Below are positions 43,582 through 55,424 of a stretch of DNA of 64,000 bases, in pieces. The notes beneath the pieces are model-generated. The model was given only the letters and a program-made list of their open reading frames with translations. It ran no database searches and was not told the DNA's origin. This stretch comes from Takakia lepidozioides (Eukaryota; Streptophyta; Takakiopsida; Takakiales; Takakiaceae). The stretch covers positions 63,072,042-63,136,041 of the forward strand of contig CM060734.1 in the NCBI GenBank assembly GCA_030704615.1. Direction: 5' to 3'. Every line of letters starts with the position of its first letter. Within the stretch, counting starts at the first letter, position 1. Made by a program: the position numbers and the translations under genes.

Positions 43582-44380
43582 CAGAACAGCCCTGGAAATT
43601 TATTAATGGGAATTTTTAGAACATGGAGGAAAAAATAACCTCCGGGGCCGTGAAGGCGCGAAACACATGGGGAACTTCCCTGGACGTCTTATAACCCTTA
43701 AACGCCCAGTAGCCCGTTTCAGGCTTTTGGGTTTAAAAAAATCTGAATAACTTTTTGCATTCTCCATGGAATTGTGTGAAAACAAAATATAGTGTTCTTG
43801 GGCACCTGGCACACCAAGATTCATTGCCCGATTGCCTCGGATCTGCCAAGTTGCAAAGAGGTCTCAGGGGGGTCACGATTTGATAAAGGTAATTCTCGTT
43901 GTTTCATTCTTCGCACGCGTGTGAGAGAGGGAGAGAAACATGGGATTTTCCCAGGTTTGACCAAGTGGCAACATCACATGCATTGGCCAAATTGGATACT
44001 TTTTGGATTGTTGGATGAGGGATCTCAAGGGGATGGAACCCTGCTAATTTCGCCTCAATCCCATTTGATCCCGTCACTCAAATCTTTAAAAAATTACCAA
44101 AAATGGATATGTTTCTCAAAAGAGCCCCAATAATGGGGCCCACATTCAACGGTGGCATTTGTGGATCTGGGGCTGATTGGCCTCAAATTCGGCAGGTGGC
44201 TGCAGGAGGAAGGTACGCGCCTAATGTGCGGTCAAGTTCTTTAAAAAGTTAATTTTCTGAAAGTTACACCTTTTTTTCACTTAAGGGGTCATGTTTTCTG
44301 AAAAAGTCAAACTATGGCACTGGGCGTTTAAGGGATAATAAAGTTAACCAGGGCTGCGATCCCCCTGTTAACCAAAAAAG
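43490..44380. repeat. Inverted-repeat element, possible non-autonomous DNA transposon
   Basis: The arm cccttaaacgcccagt (43695-43710) is perfectly repeated in reverse at 44319-44334. Outer arms also pair imperfectly: gcagtggccctggttgga and cagaacagccctgg on the left against aaccagggctgcgatccccc on the right (44346-44366). The centre has no coding capacity. Confidence 0.5.
43519..43580. repeat. (TA)n microsatellite
   Basis: About 30 uninterrupted TA units. Confidence 0.98.
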
Positions 44381-45480
44381 AAAAAAGAAATCCCTGATAA
44401 GCACAAGAGAGGGGATTGGGACATTTTCCCCCCACTCATCTTTTCCTCTTACAGTTTCCCCCTTCAACTTTCCCTCCAGCTTTTCATAGCAAGGGATTAT
44501 TAGTTGGAATGTTGCACTTTCCCTCCAAGTTTCCCTCTGATAAACGTGCCAAAGGGGTTCTTTTAAGGGTTTTCTATTTTCCATTTGTCAGGGGCCTCTA
44601 AGGAGGGAAAAATTGGAACATATCCTCTTCCCAATAGAGGGGAAGTCCTAAAAGCTCCTTGTGAAGATTTAACTGATCCACTGTTATAACCCGACAATGA
44701 TCGTGGCATTCACAGGCTCTTTAATTTTGTGGCCTCAAGATTAGAGTTTGTTTTGAAATTCAGAAAAGCCTGGATGGTGCACGAGTTCTGCAGATCAGTC
44801 TCTGCTGATCACAGCATGTAAGTCTACAAACCGATGAGTTCTTACCTCAGGAATGATTCACGTAGTATTGAGTATTATGTGTTATGAGGAGAAATCAGTT
44901 CCTTTAAGAGATTGAATTGGAGAATGGAGAATGGATATTAATTTTAGGGGGTTTGGAATTTTTTTTCAAAAGAGATGAGCCCTTTAATTTGTTTTACTGT
45001 TCAAGATGTACACACGGTTGGTATCCGCGTGCCTAACAACCAAGAATCTGCTATTGATCAGTGTGACGAATTAGAAAAGAACTTATGAATTGTCAACTGC
45101 AAAAAATTTCCACAGTAATGCAAAAATGGAGTCCTGCTTCCCCCCTTAGAAGTTGCAGATTCATGCTCAGCTACATCCAGACAAGACTCCAACATAAATC
45201 GGTAAACAGATTTATAACTCAAAAATGGAGTGTCAAACTGATTTGTAACCAGAAATCAAGAATCAGCTCAATATGTACACTGTAACTTCTTAAGCCCTTG
45301 GAGCCTTAAGCTTCAGAATTCATGTGTAATTCACTAGAGCTACACTGGATCTCATCTTGCTCAAGCATGACTGTCTTCACTATCTCAACATAGCTCGACT
45401 AATCGTGATGTTTCCCCTCTTGGCAAAATGAATCAGAGCCTCACAGTATGAATTCCCTAGTGAATTTCAAGTAGTGCAAA
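44381..45480. other. No gene seen
   Basis: T-rich and A-rich tracts and short frames only. Confidence 0.5.
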
Positions 45481-45484
45481 CCGA

Positions 45485-46091
45485 TTACTCAGCAACGATG
45501 TACTCCATGAAGCTTGCGTTGTCGAAATCGGCGTGCTTGTACACGCTTCTGGAGCTCCTGTCTGTAACATTCGTAGAGCACCCAACTCCGTCCCTCCAAT
45601 CGTAGAAGATCATTTCTGGATCGTGAATAGTCTTAGGACGCTCCTCAACCTTGGTCTTGCCCTTCCCGTTCCCAAGCTTCTGCTTTTTGCACGACATCCC
45701 TGCCGCTTCACCTATATTCCTTTTGACATGTATCGATCCCTCCTTGATTGCGATTTCTAGTTGCAGTTCTGAATTTTCCCAAGGGCACGGTCCGCTTCCT
45801 TGCAGGTGGCACCCGCTTCTTCGGAGCTGGCTCCTTGGATATGATCGTAGGCGTTTTCACTCTCGGAATCTCACAAGGACGCTCTATACGCCTCTCCTTC
45901 TTTGCGTTCCAGCTAGCCTTTGCCACGGATTTCAGCCCTCGGGTCTTCTTTACTTCTGTCTTCTCCTCCAGAGTCCGCCATCTTCCGTCTGATTCGACCA
46001 TCCCGTGTGACAGGGCCTGGAGGTCCAGCCATTGCGGCCGTGTGATCCTTGGAGGCGGTCGAGCCAGGATCAGGTGGAGGAGCCATAGCAA
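45485..46091 (-). CDS. Hypothetical basic protein, probably multi-exon or frameshifted
   Basis: Two minus-strand frames follow each other. 46091-45708 encodes a Lys/Arg/Pro-rich stretch (KKRVPPARKRTVPLGKF). 45697-45485 begins MSCKKQKLGNGKGKTKVEE and ends DPEMIFYDWRDGVGCSTNV, KHADFDNASFMEYIVAE. The second frame is open further upstream to about 45790, so one base or a short intron near 45775 would join them. A further upstream start may lie near 46085 (MAPPPDPGSTASKDH) in a third frame. The short acidic/aromatic C-terminus after a basic region suggests a nuclear protein. I do not recognise the family. Confidence 0.45.
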
Positions 46092-46119
46092 CTCCGAGAC
46101 GAGGTGGAAGGGAGTGTGA

Positions 46120-47970
46120 AACTGATTGCCTTGGGATCTTCCAAGACACGTACCTGAAAACTATGACCAAGTGTCTGATTGTGCATCTTATATACCAGCG
46201 CAAGAGCATTCCTGGATAGCAAAAGTCTCGGCCATCTGAAAAGTGAGTAAGTATTCCTCGATTAGCAAGACCTCGCGCTGAAATTAAAGTCTCGGGCTCC
46301 AAAGTGAGTAAGCGTTCCTCAATTAGCAATGGAGGGCATCCGAAAGGCAATCCTTCGTCGGAACCTGTCGAGTAGAGAAGTGATACATCCTCAAACGTGT
46401 GATCACACGTACAAATTACATTGACGCGGATACTTTTGGTTTGGGTTGGCGGATTTACGAGTATCGGTCTGCGAGGCTGGCGTGTACATCAAGTAATTGT
46501 CCGCGTGCAAAGTCTAGTAACTGACACATTCAGCGTAAGCATCTGGATAATCTGGAATGGGGTGGTAGAGAGCAGCCGCCAGCGCGGATGTGAAGGTTGC
46601 TCTCTTGCGGATGCAACATCTGACTCTTCTTTTTGGTTTTGTGTGTGTTCCTTTGCATTTGTGAGGTTAGTACGTTAGTACAGCCCACTACTACTCCAGC
46701 TGATCACCTCCTTTCCAATACTGGAACCGGGTGATAAGTTTGTTCAACTCTATGAGTACAGAGGTTGTCAGCTCTTCATGCAAACACGGAAGTGGGAATG
46801 CTGATTTCCTGCCGAATCAAAACTGAGTTGGCAGGTATGGCGAAACTGGAAGGATGGGTGTGGGAGTGCAGTTTCCATTTGGATGCCAAGGGCTCCAGTA
46901 CACTATGTACTAGGACTGATGTGTTGGTGTCCCTGCCTATGCCGAGCCCTCATTGAATTCAGTTTGGTGTGCACGCTCTGACCTCACTGAGCAAGTCCCA
47001 CACATCTGGCGTGCCCCCAGTGACTTCGCACTGTTTCCACTCAGTTAGTGATGCTCTCACATTTGTTGCTATGAGGGAACAGAAGCATGAAGTAGTGTGA
47101 AACGTGTCTGGAAATTTGGCTTAAGCATTGTGAAGTGCAGGAACTTTGGCAAAGATCCCCAAGTTAGGTCAACCATCATAGAACCATCACAATTTTTGTG
47201 TTGTAAACAGAGAGACACACAGTTGGTTTCCTCTCATATCTGCGCGCAGAGCTAAGGAACTTTGATGAATAAAAGCTGTGCAGTTCAGAACTGTAAATAT
47301 TCCTAACTTTGCAACATTCAATCTTCTGGTCACACCACTGTCTCTCAGTTCTGCTGTTCCACATTGGTATGATGCCCTTTATCAGTTTTCTAACTCTTAT
47401 ACTTCACAACTCAGAGGAGGTCTGGAAAGATTTATATCAGAATCACCCCGACCTGCGGCCATCGGTGGGGCAATAATGTAATGAAAATAATTCGTGCCCA
47501 AGTATGCCTCCACAGGGTGTAGTGGCATGGCACAATCTAGCATGCTCGGCTGTGTCCAAATAGCCAGCTGTACATCTGCATCTGTGGTGCAACATTTACC
47601 ACTAAGATGTAAGGCTAGACTCCATATTGTGCAGACCATGTTTCGTAAGGAACAACCAGGAAACAGCTCTCTTGAGATGGAAGAACGTCCTCCAAAGTGA
47701 AAGAGAAATGTCCACGGCTGTGCTTGAACTAAGAGGGTAAGTTAGAAACAAGGGGACTGCATCCAGTTAACCTTACCAGTACTACAAAAGCAATCCATGT
47801 AAAACAGCTGCAGTGGTGCAATTCTCCACTACATCAATATGTTGGCAAGAGTTGTTCATTGAGATATACAATGCAGCTGACTTCTACTTTCAAGTCAAGC
47901 AGAGGACCATGTCTTGGGTACATAGTACATACCTCATGTCTTCGAATATCAGCATTCAGCCCATCGACAT
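46120..47970. other. No gene recognised
   Basis: Short frames only. gagtaag(c/t)(a/g)ttcctc occurs twice with flanking similarity (46244-46262 and 46302-46322), a small local duplication. Confidence 0.5.
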
Positions 47971-47977
47971 GCAAAAC

Positions 47978-49777
47978 CTACTTACCCACCAAAAGTAAAT
48001 CTTCTACTGCCCTCTTCCCCAGGAGTTTCTTTATCACATCTCCCTCCGCTTCATGATTGCTTGCACCATTTGAAGGGCCCGGCTGGGCACCTTCCAATGT
48101 GTTGTGCCCTATCTCCTCATCTTCATCTGTATCCTGTCAACTCAAATAGGTGCTATTGAAATTAGAAACCTTCTTTAGAACCACCGACACCCCCCCCCCA
48201 CCCGACTCAGGTTAAGTTCAAGTCATAATGGTTCAGCTTCTAATTTTCTCACCAAATCAGGCTGCATCCTCTTAGACATTCAAGATTCAAATGAGAACAT
48301 ATTTTGTTCACTTTTAGCCACATTGGAATCAATTTTATAAGATGGGACTAGACAGTGGGGTCTCAGTCATGTCTTCCCACATCTCAGGGTCGGGTGAGAA
48401 TCTCACACAATATGTCTATGATGGCCTATTGCAAAATAGGTCAACGGCCAGCAGGCTACAACAGATCAGTCTAGTAATTCATCATCTCCTGCACAACACA
48501 CATACAAAAGTAAGACAAGTCATTACCCGTTCTTCCTGGAACTCTTCAATTTCAACATACTCCGCATCATCACAACTGGTATACCTGCTTCCACTCTCTC
48601 CTCCCTCAGACGGTGCTGAAACCAGGCCTCCTCCGCCTGCCTTATCAACAAGTCTGAAAATCGCTCCCCAGGCCTGGCAGCAACACCCCTGCTAGCTGGG
48701 TCCTACAGCAAATTGCTATTGTTAGAGGGTTGACTAAAGAGTGAAAGAATAAGGTGTCCGCAATGAAAGGACAAACTCCAAACCTAAAAAATTATCTTCC
48801 ATTATCTACTCACAAAAATTGTCTAAGGAAACACAAATAGACCTGAAACTGCCCAACATATCCATGGTGCGAACGCATGAGCATCGCATCCTCAGAGAAG
48901 TATTGGCCATCTTCTATCAAACGATTCATGTAAGCCATTCGGCGGTTTTCACTGTAGCTGCCTGAGATCGCTGCTTTGCAACTCTTGGACTGATTGCACT
49001 TCTTAAGGATTTTAAATGCCAGCCCACCTGATAATCTCCCTCTAGCACTTCACATTGTTGCAGCTCCCCGCTGTTCAAATTAGGGCCATAACGTTCTGCC
49101 AAATCAGCCCACATCACAATCACATAATATAGGGGACCAACGTGAATTCAGAAATAGCCTTGACCAAAGAGTGGAAAAGGTACGGAATTCAACATCTTTA
49201 CATGCCTGGTGGCCTGCCTATTCACAGCTTCATGCATCATACAGCATTGTGGGCATAGTCCCCTTGAAATAAAACCCTTCCCAGTACGGTATTCACGAAC
49301 CGATTCACACAACCCTTTGACCTACTCTTGTGGGCATACTTGTGCTAGACCGGCTCTGGAGTTTAAACCCACTTGGATACACGACTTACCCCAAAAACTT
49401 CCTTGACTCGCACAGTCGGTTGCAGAATTCAACTGTTGTTTGGGATGCAATAACTTGCTACCACAAAACATGAAGATTATTCGATCTGCTGCTGTAGCAG
49501 TCCGACTGAGCGAGTCACGCTGTCGGGAGAGATGAAAAGTAGCTGCACTCGTCATGAATCCAGTTTCTACGTGCTGGGCAGCATGGAGGACACAGTTCGC
49601 ACATCAGAAATGGGGAGAGAGATTACCCAGAAACACAGCCAAAGAAGAGACACAAGATGCAATCGTTTCTCGTCCTGCGTCACAGGCTCCGACCGAGAGG
49701 CCAACGAGTGCGGCAAATGAAGGTCTGGCAACGAAGATAACCGTCTCCACCATGCTATCCACCCCTTGTTCCTCCAT
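47978..49777 (-). CDS. CCDC97-like (DUF2052) protein, four exons, two frame conflicts
   Basis: Exons: 49777-49627, 49095-48843, 48702-48528, 48133-47978, all with GT-AG borders. Start MEEQGVDSMVETVIFVARPS. Exon 1 joins exon 2 as AVFL-E-RYGPNLNSGEL, then LEGDYQVGWHLKSLRS. The family signature NRRMAYMNRLIEDGQYFSED follows in a different frame, then GYVGQFQ joined to DPASRGVAARPGERFSDLL. A second frame change leads to DDAEYVEIEEFQEER joined to the acidic DTDEDEEIGHN and the end EDLLLVGK. The four exons sum to 735 bases (245 codons), so the two offsets cancel. In the unaltered reading a TGA at about 48926 stops translation. CCDC97 relatives are linked to the spliceosome; role here inferred from family only. 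Either a young pseudogene or two sequence errors. Confidence 0.7.
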
Positions 49778-49799
49778 CTCCGCCTTCTTCACCTCTAAC

Positions 49800-50620
49800 C
49801 CCATAACCTAAACCCCTACCTCTTTATCCTCCTAAACTTCACAACCTGGTACCCTCTAATGTTTCGCAGAATATTGACCAACTTCACTGGATTTCTGGTT
49901 TGATAGCAGGTCGCTATCTTTCTACAACCCGCCTGATTTCAACTGACATCTGCTGCTCTGCATATCACACACACTCTGCGTCGAAATCGCCCCTTTTGCT
50001 GGGCATCGAATCTGCAGACTGGGTACTTCTTCCTGGCAGAGCAACATGCGGAGAATGATCGGGGTTCAAACTTCAAAAAGACAGACCCACTCTCAGCATG
50101 CCATCTCCATGCCAGTCTCTCCGTTGCTGAATAGGTATTAACAATACGTATTACGCAATTACCAAGAATTGTGCATGTTGCTGGGACAGGTGAAGGCTGA
50201 TTCCTATACGTGGCTGAGTACCACGCCTTACAGTGCTGCGAGACGAAGTGTTCCAGAGGATTGCAAAGGGTTTATATTCCAAGGGGACTGTGCCCACAAG
50301 GTGATGTCAAGGCTGTTTGAAACGGCCGCTTGGTAGACCTGCAGACATGTAAACCCAGAACAACACATGACGTCCCACTTGCGACCAAATTCGAGGTCCT
50401 ACAGTGAGAATAGGAGGTGGGCTGCCACTGCAGATGCTTAAGAAACGCAATCAATCCCATTTGCAGTGCAGCATCGTCCCAGGCAGATAGCTGCTGGCAA
50501 CACAGCCTCACGGGGTCTGAACTTTGACAAGTCTGTCAACAAACCAAAATGGCAAAAGCACTCCGACTGTGAGCAGAAAATCAAAGAGGAGAAAAGTTGT
50601 AGTGCTGTGTAGATTCTCGG
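49800..50620. other. No gene seen
   Basis: Probably upstream region of the minus-strand CCDC97-like gene; no TATA box could be assigned with confidence. Confidence 0.4.
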
Positions 50621-50624
50621 GAGC

Positions 50625-50697
50625 TTCCGTTGCCGGGACTCGAACCCGGGTCGCTCGGGTGAGAGCCGAGTATCCTAACCATCTAGACTACAACGGA
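50625..50697 (-). tRNA. tRNA-Glu(CTC)
   Basis: 73 bases. The minus strand begins TCCGTTGTAGTCTAGATGGT and has anticodon loop CTCTCAC (anticodon CTC). The T-arm contains GGGTTCGAGTCCC, and the end CAACGGA pairs with the 5' TCCGTTG plus discriminator A. CCA is not encoded. Internal A box (TAGTCTAGATGG) and B box (GGTTCGAGTCC) are present. A-T rich DNA follows; no clear T4 terminator within the first 10 bases. Confidence 0.93.
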
Positions 50698-50704
50698 GAG
50701 ACAC

Positions 50705-51750
50705 ACATCGTAGAACAGAAAAAATTTATCTACAGTAGAGAAGTACGCATTATGATTGGCATCTATGTAGGAAAATCGTGCTCGATTGGAATGCTTCCAC
50801 GTCTCCAAGTCTGCTGATCACCTACGGAAACGGCTCCACATTCCACAAGAGTGACAAAGCGTACACGAAGATGGAATCCTTGCCTGATTTATATGTATCG
50901 CTAGCAGTTCATTTGCAGGCAAACGATCTGTTGGCAGTGGTATAGCATTGTCCTGCACAACAAAGCGAAGATGGAGTTGATCAGTGTAGATCAGGAACTC
51001 AAGAGGTCTTCCACACAACGGCCACAAACGGCAAAGAGAGTGAAACAGATGCTCACCAAATCCGCACCGAATCTGGCAGCAGAGGAATTAGAAAGGAGTG
51101 GGGGAATACGACATTGAGGTTCTGGAAACTAGGATACTAGGACTTCCTCTTCCCTTGTCTTCTTCCCCTTTTTGAAAATGAGCGCAGTTGAAACGTTTTC
51201 TTGCTTGAATCACGTTTCTTCTTCGTTTGTTATGGGGTTTCTATCTTGTCATTCTTGCTTTCTCTCTTTCTTTGTTGACTTGGAAGGAGAGTTTCTGGGC
51301 TGCTCTTATGTGAATTTGACTTAGAGCAAGGTCAGATTTGCAGGTGTTGTATTTTGGGGATCATCTCTATACTGATTTAAGAGGGCCTGCCGAAGTTGGG
51401 TAGATTCTTACAACGATTGTCCGAGAGCCCCGTGAGGATTGACCTAGAATATAAATAGACCAGAAATATTATATTCGTATTATTTTAAAGTTGTCTATTA
51501 TCACCTAGATTCAGTAGTATTCAAGTTCGAGTGGACATCTTTTGATTCTAACCTGCCAATTGTCATAACATCTATTGTATGGGCTGAGTCCTCCTAAGGA
51601 AAGAACAGGCATGGATTGTTATCTCCTGATGTACCTTCCCCAGTTAATACCTATCCTATCAAGATAATACCTTCCCCAATAAATAGTCATTTTCAGTATA
51701 CTCTAGATTCTCATCCGCCTATTTTTACCCATTCATTCATAACTTGGTGA
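50705..51750. other. No gene seen
   Basis: Short frames only; ataccttccccaataaatag-type phrases repeat near 51640-51690. Confidence 0.5.
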
Positions 51751-51753
51751 GTG

Positions 51754-52043
51754 GCAGTGTTTTTATTTCTGGCAAAATTTCGCAAAATTTCGACCTCAAA
51801 AAGTAAAATGGAATATTCTGTCGCAAATTCACTCTTTTTTTATGGATGAAATCGCCAAACTTTTCCAAATAAAATATAAATTATGGATGAATTTGCCAAA
51901 AATGGATGATATACATGGATGAAAGTGTCGAGGAGGATGATTCTATCCAAATTTCAGTGGATGAACAGAAGATATGGCTATTTCCTCCAAAACTCAGTAG
52001 CCACTCCTGTGATTTTCCAAATTTAAGAAAAAAAACACTGGTG
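51754..52043 (+). repeat. Tandem duplication, copy 1, with a conserved short coding segment
   Basis: Matches 52175-52449 over nearly its full length. Both copies encode a segment of about 42 codons (here 51915-52040: MDESVEEDDSIQISVDEQ, IWLFPPKLSSHSC, FPNLRKKTL). In this copy it runs to a donor-like ACACTG|GTGAGT. No known family. Confidence 0.75.
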
Positions 52044-52174
52044 AGTGCTGTAATTTCATTATATTTAGTTCTCATCAAATTTAATATTTATCCCTTCAGT
52101 TATATTATATTCCTTCAAAAACTATGTATATATTATATTATATTATATTATATATTCAGGGTGAAAGGGGTGGA

Positions 52175-52449
52175 AGCAGTGTTTTTATTTCTGGCGAAAT
52201 TTCGCACTTTTTCGACCTCAAAAATCAAAATCGAATATTCTGTCATAAATTCCCTATTTTCTCATGGATGAAATCGCCAAAACTCTCAAAAAATAAAAAA
52301 ATCTTGGATGAATTCGCCTAATATGGATGAAAGTACAGAGGAGGATGATTCTGTCCAAATTTCAGTGGATGAACAGGAAATATGGCTATTTCCTGCAAAA
52401 CTCAGTAGCCACTCCTGTTCTTTTCCAAATTTGAAAAAAAAAACACTGG
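52175..52449 (+). repeat. Tandem duplication, copy 2
   Basis: About 420 bases after copy 1. The encoded segment (52323-52449) differs mostly by conservative residues (STEEDDSVQISVDEQ, IWLFPAKLSSHSC, FPNLKKKTL). The donor-like site of copy 1 is not conserved. Confidence 0.75.
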
Positions 52450-52454
52450 ATGGA

Positions 52455-53670
52455 AACCCTTTGTTAGTTTTATTGATAATTATTGGAGGGAAAAAAATTA
52501 AAACCCTTATATGCTCGAAGGCTGCCATAAGGCCTAGCACACAAGGAACGTGTTGGAGATACCAGGAACCGTGTATATTCAGTTCCTTCCAGATTTATCC
52601 CGTCAGCTCTATTATGTGGAGTTCCTGGGAACGCAGGGAACTGTTGACCGTGACCGTGGGAAGCCGTGGGTTGGCACAGTGACCAGATCGTGGGGATGGT
52701 GGGCCGTGAAGGCTCGTGGGCGTGGTACCACGGGGTATCACGGGGCAGCCCATGGCCAACGAGCGCCTAGGGCGGGCCGTGAGAAGTTGTGGCGGTTGGA
52801 GCCACGGAAGGCCGCGAACAGCCAGAGTGGAAAAAAAAAAAAAAAAAAAAAAAAACTTTTTTTTCACTCGTTTCGTGGGACTTTGATGGGGAGGCTAGGC
52901 TCTGAAGAACAACGGTTTTGAGCTAGCTGATCCGGCAAAAAGTCAGAATTGCCTCCCTGTTGCATTTTAACAAAGGGGATTACTTCCCTACAGGTAATCT
53001 TTTCAGGTTTTCAGCCCAATTCTTAACTATGGGGGAGACCAGCCTGCAGGTAATTCTTTTGGAAAGAATGTTGTTGGGGCTTATATGTACCTCTATTTGC
53101 TTCATTTTTGAACCTTCAGTGAATGGCGTGGTTTCCTGAGGTGGTTCCATTTTGAGGAATGGCTGGTGGACGTAAGGAGGCACTGGCGGACCCTGTGGAG
53201 GCTTGCATGGGGTCTTGGAGGCCAAGTTTCATGAGCTCATGGAGGACGGTTTGAGGAGTGTCTACAGGATGCTCTCATGGTCATGCAAATGAGAGAAAAG
53301 AGGAAAACAGAGGGTGTTGGGATGAGAGCGTGCTGGGGTTAGGCATTGCTTTAGCTTCTCTTCCTCGTAGTTTTCCACCTTCTCTGTAGGCCGAGACCTT
53401 TCCGTAGGTGGAGGCAAGAGTCAGTCCGGGTTTGGGCTGGGTTGCAGGAACGACACTGTGGAGTTGTTTTTGGTGTGGGGAGTTATTGTTTTCATTCTTG
53501 TGTTTGGATCCACTAGTGAGGGGTGCCACTACCACTACCACTAGTGCAAGTGGAGTCAGCTGCGGCAGTGACTCGATGAGCAACACGAGTTCCTGAGCCA
53601 CGGGGTGCGGAGGTGGACTTGGATCCACAGCGTGGGGAGGCAAGCCGTCAAGCCAGGCTTCCTTAGTCAT
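52455..53670. other. GC-rich, repeat-like stretch; possible start of the methyltransferase element
   Basis: 52620-52830 is rich in cgtggg / ggccgtg motifs and ends in a 25-A run. 52980-53660 could be the 5' (gag) end of the gypsy element that follows, but no capsid or zinc-knuckle motif was found. Confidence 0.4.
52831..52855. repeat. Poly-A run (25 A)
   Basis: Uninterrupted A tract after a GC-rich block; could be the tail of a retroposed copy. Confidence 0.9.
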
Positions 53671-54140
53671 TCACATTGGCGGAGACAGTGTCGACGCTGT
53701 CCATGACACCTAGTTCTCGCCCGACTGTTATCGAGGTGGAGGTTACTATGCAATTGGGGAAAGCTACACGGGCAGCAACACTACCTAGTGTTGCCAAGGC
53801 TACGGCAGCTAGTGTACTGCTAGGGGCGGCCACATCTGTGTGCCAGACTCCATTGTTCTCGACTACCATGATTGCGACGCCGGGGGTAAGACCAGCTGAG
53901 GTGTTCAGGCTGGCAGCTACACTCTGTGAGAGTGAGGAGGTTACTTCATCTTCTGTGGAGATAGTGGGAGGTGTAGTGCCGGAGGGATCCTCGGATGTGA
54001 GGGTCAAAACTGCCACGGCGGCGCCATGACAAGCTGCAGCTGCCAGCTAGGCCAGCCATTGAGCGCGTCATGGTGACACCTGGAGTTGTCATGTTAGACA
54101 ACCACGATGACATTTTCTGTTTGGACCGGTAGGCAAGAGA

Positions 54141-54560
54141 TACCGGCCACTGTGGGTCTTGTTAGACTCGGGAGCTCAGCCATTGATGCTGGGCAAAACT
54201 GCTATTGCAGGCTTGGGCCTCACGGAGGCGAATATGGAGCCATGCCCTTTCCAGATACAAACATTTTTGGGAGGATCAGAGCAAGCTCGGGGCATGACAC
54301 GGCGTGAGTTGGCTATCAGACTACAGCCGGATCATCCTATAGATGGCTCAGTGATGAGAGCCAAGGCCATTGTGACAGACGCGGTCTCATACGATGTCCT
54401 TGTTGGTGGGGCAGTGTTGTACCCTATGGGCTTTACCCTGAATTTTTGGGAGGAGTTAGATTCCTATAGGCCTGGATGGCAGTTAGGGGAGGGCCGACGT
54501 GTGCAGCTCCCTGTGACATTCATAGGAGGAGTTGCGGTTGCCCAGCGAGGCAAAATGCCG
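54141..54560 (+). pseudogene. Retropepsin of the methyltransferase-bearing gypsy element
   Basis: Active-site motif VLLDSGAQPLMLGKTAI at about 54153-54203 with the normal Asp-Ser-Gly. Later comes VLVGGAVLYPMGFTLNFWEE, the region of the second half. The frame is lost near 54600, after which the linker continues in another frame (MAELSVMVAHTPLWGSSKDL). Confidence 0.8.
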
Positions 54561-54878
54561 ACACTGGCAGCATTCACAGCTGCAGTGAGTTGGCCTGGAG
54601 AGATGGCAACGCTCATTCAGATGATGTGTCATCTCTGGGAGAGCAGGATGACATGTATGGTATGGCGGAGTTGTCTGTCATGGTTGCTCACACTCCATTG
54701 TGGGGCTCGAGCAAGGATTTGCAGCGGGTTGCTGATCGACGGGTGCAACAAGCCTGGATAGAGGGTTTTGTACCGTCAGGAGAGGAGGACAATATGGGGA
54801 TTGCACCAGGACCACCTCAGTTGTCACCATTGGATACCACACCGATTGTGTGGCAGTATCCGGATGAAGACATTTGTC

Positions 54879-55350
54879 TTAGAACTGGACTTGTTTGGCG
54901 GGATCAACACCGGATTGGCTGCTGTGCTACAGACAGGTATTCGGGTACGACGTTAATTGTATGTAGAGATGGATGAGACTGCACGACGCGTCTCACTCCG
55001 TCATGTTGCTCAGTTGGTGCAGCAGTACCCTAAGTTGTTGCCGGTGTCTGCAGTTCGTGGATATCAGCAAGCCTTGCTAGCAGACATCTTTTTGCTGGGG
55101 CCGCAAGATTTGGAGTGGGTTGGCTCCATTGATTTGGTAGTGACAGGTTGGTCTTGCCAAGGGCACTCATCAGCCGAGCATGACAATGGATTGCGAGACT
55201 CGAGGTCGGGTCTGTTTGGGGAGATGGTGCGGGTTTTGCGCCACTTACAGCTTCATCAAGCTGTATCCCTAGCATAAATCTTGGAGAATGTGTCACTGAT
55301 GGGCGATTCTTGGGCCAAGGTGATGGCCAGTGTGCATCAAGTCCGGTCGT
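54879..55350 (+). pseudogene. C5 cytosine DNA methyltransferase domain, N-terminal half, broken
   Basis: C5 methyltransferases put a methyl group on cytosine in DNA. Motif I (S-adenosylmethionine binding) reads DLFGGINTGLAAVL at 54888-54929; motif II YVEMDETARRV at 54960-54992; the strand before motif IV IDLVVTGW. Motif IV is SCQGHSSAEHDNGLRDSRSG with the catalytic Cys codon at 55155-55157; the usual Pro before it is Ser (TCT). Motif VI ENV is at 55284-55292. In-frame TAA codons at 54954 and 55275 break the reading. The target-recognition region and motifs VIII-X are missing. It sits in the retroelement right after the protease linker, so it belongs to the element rather than to a host gene. 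Confidence 0.78.
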
Positions 55351-55424
55351 GGCTTGGGTCAGCAGTGTTAACACATACAGATTGCCCAACTTTGAAAGAT
55401 TTAGAATACACTACCTTACGATTG

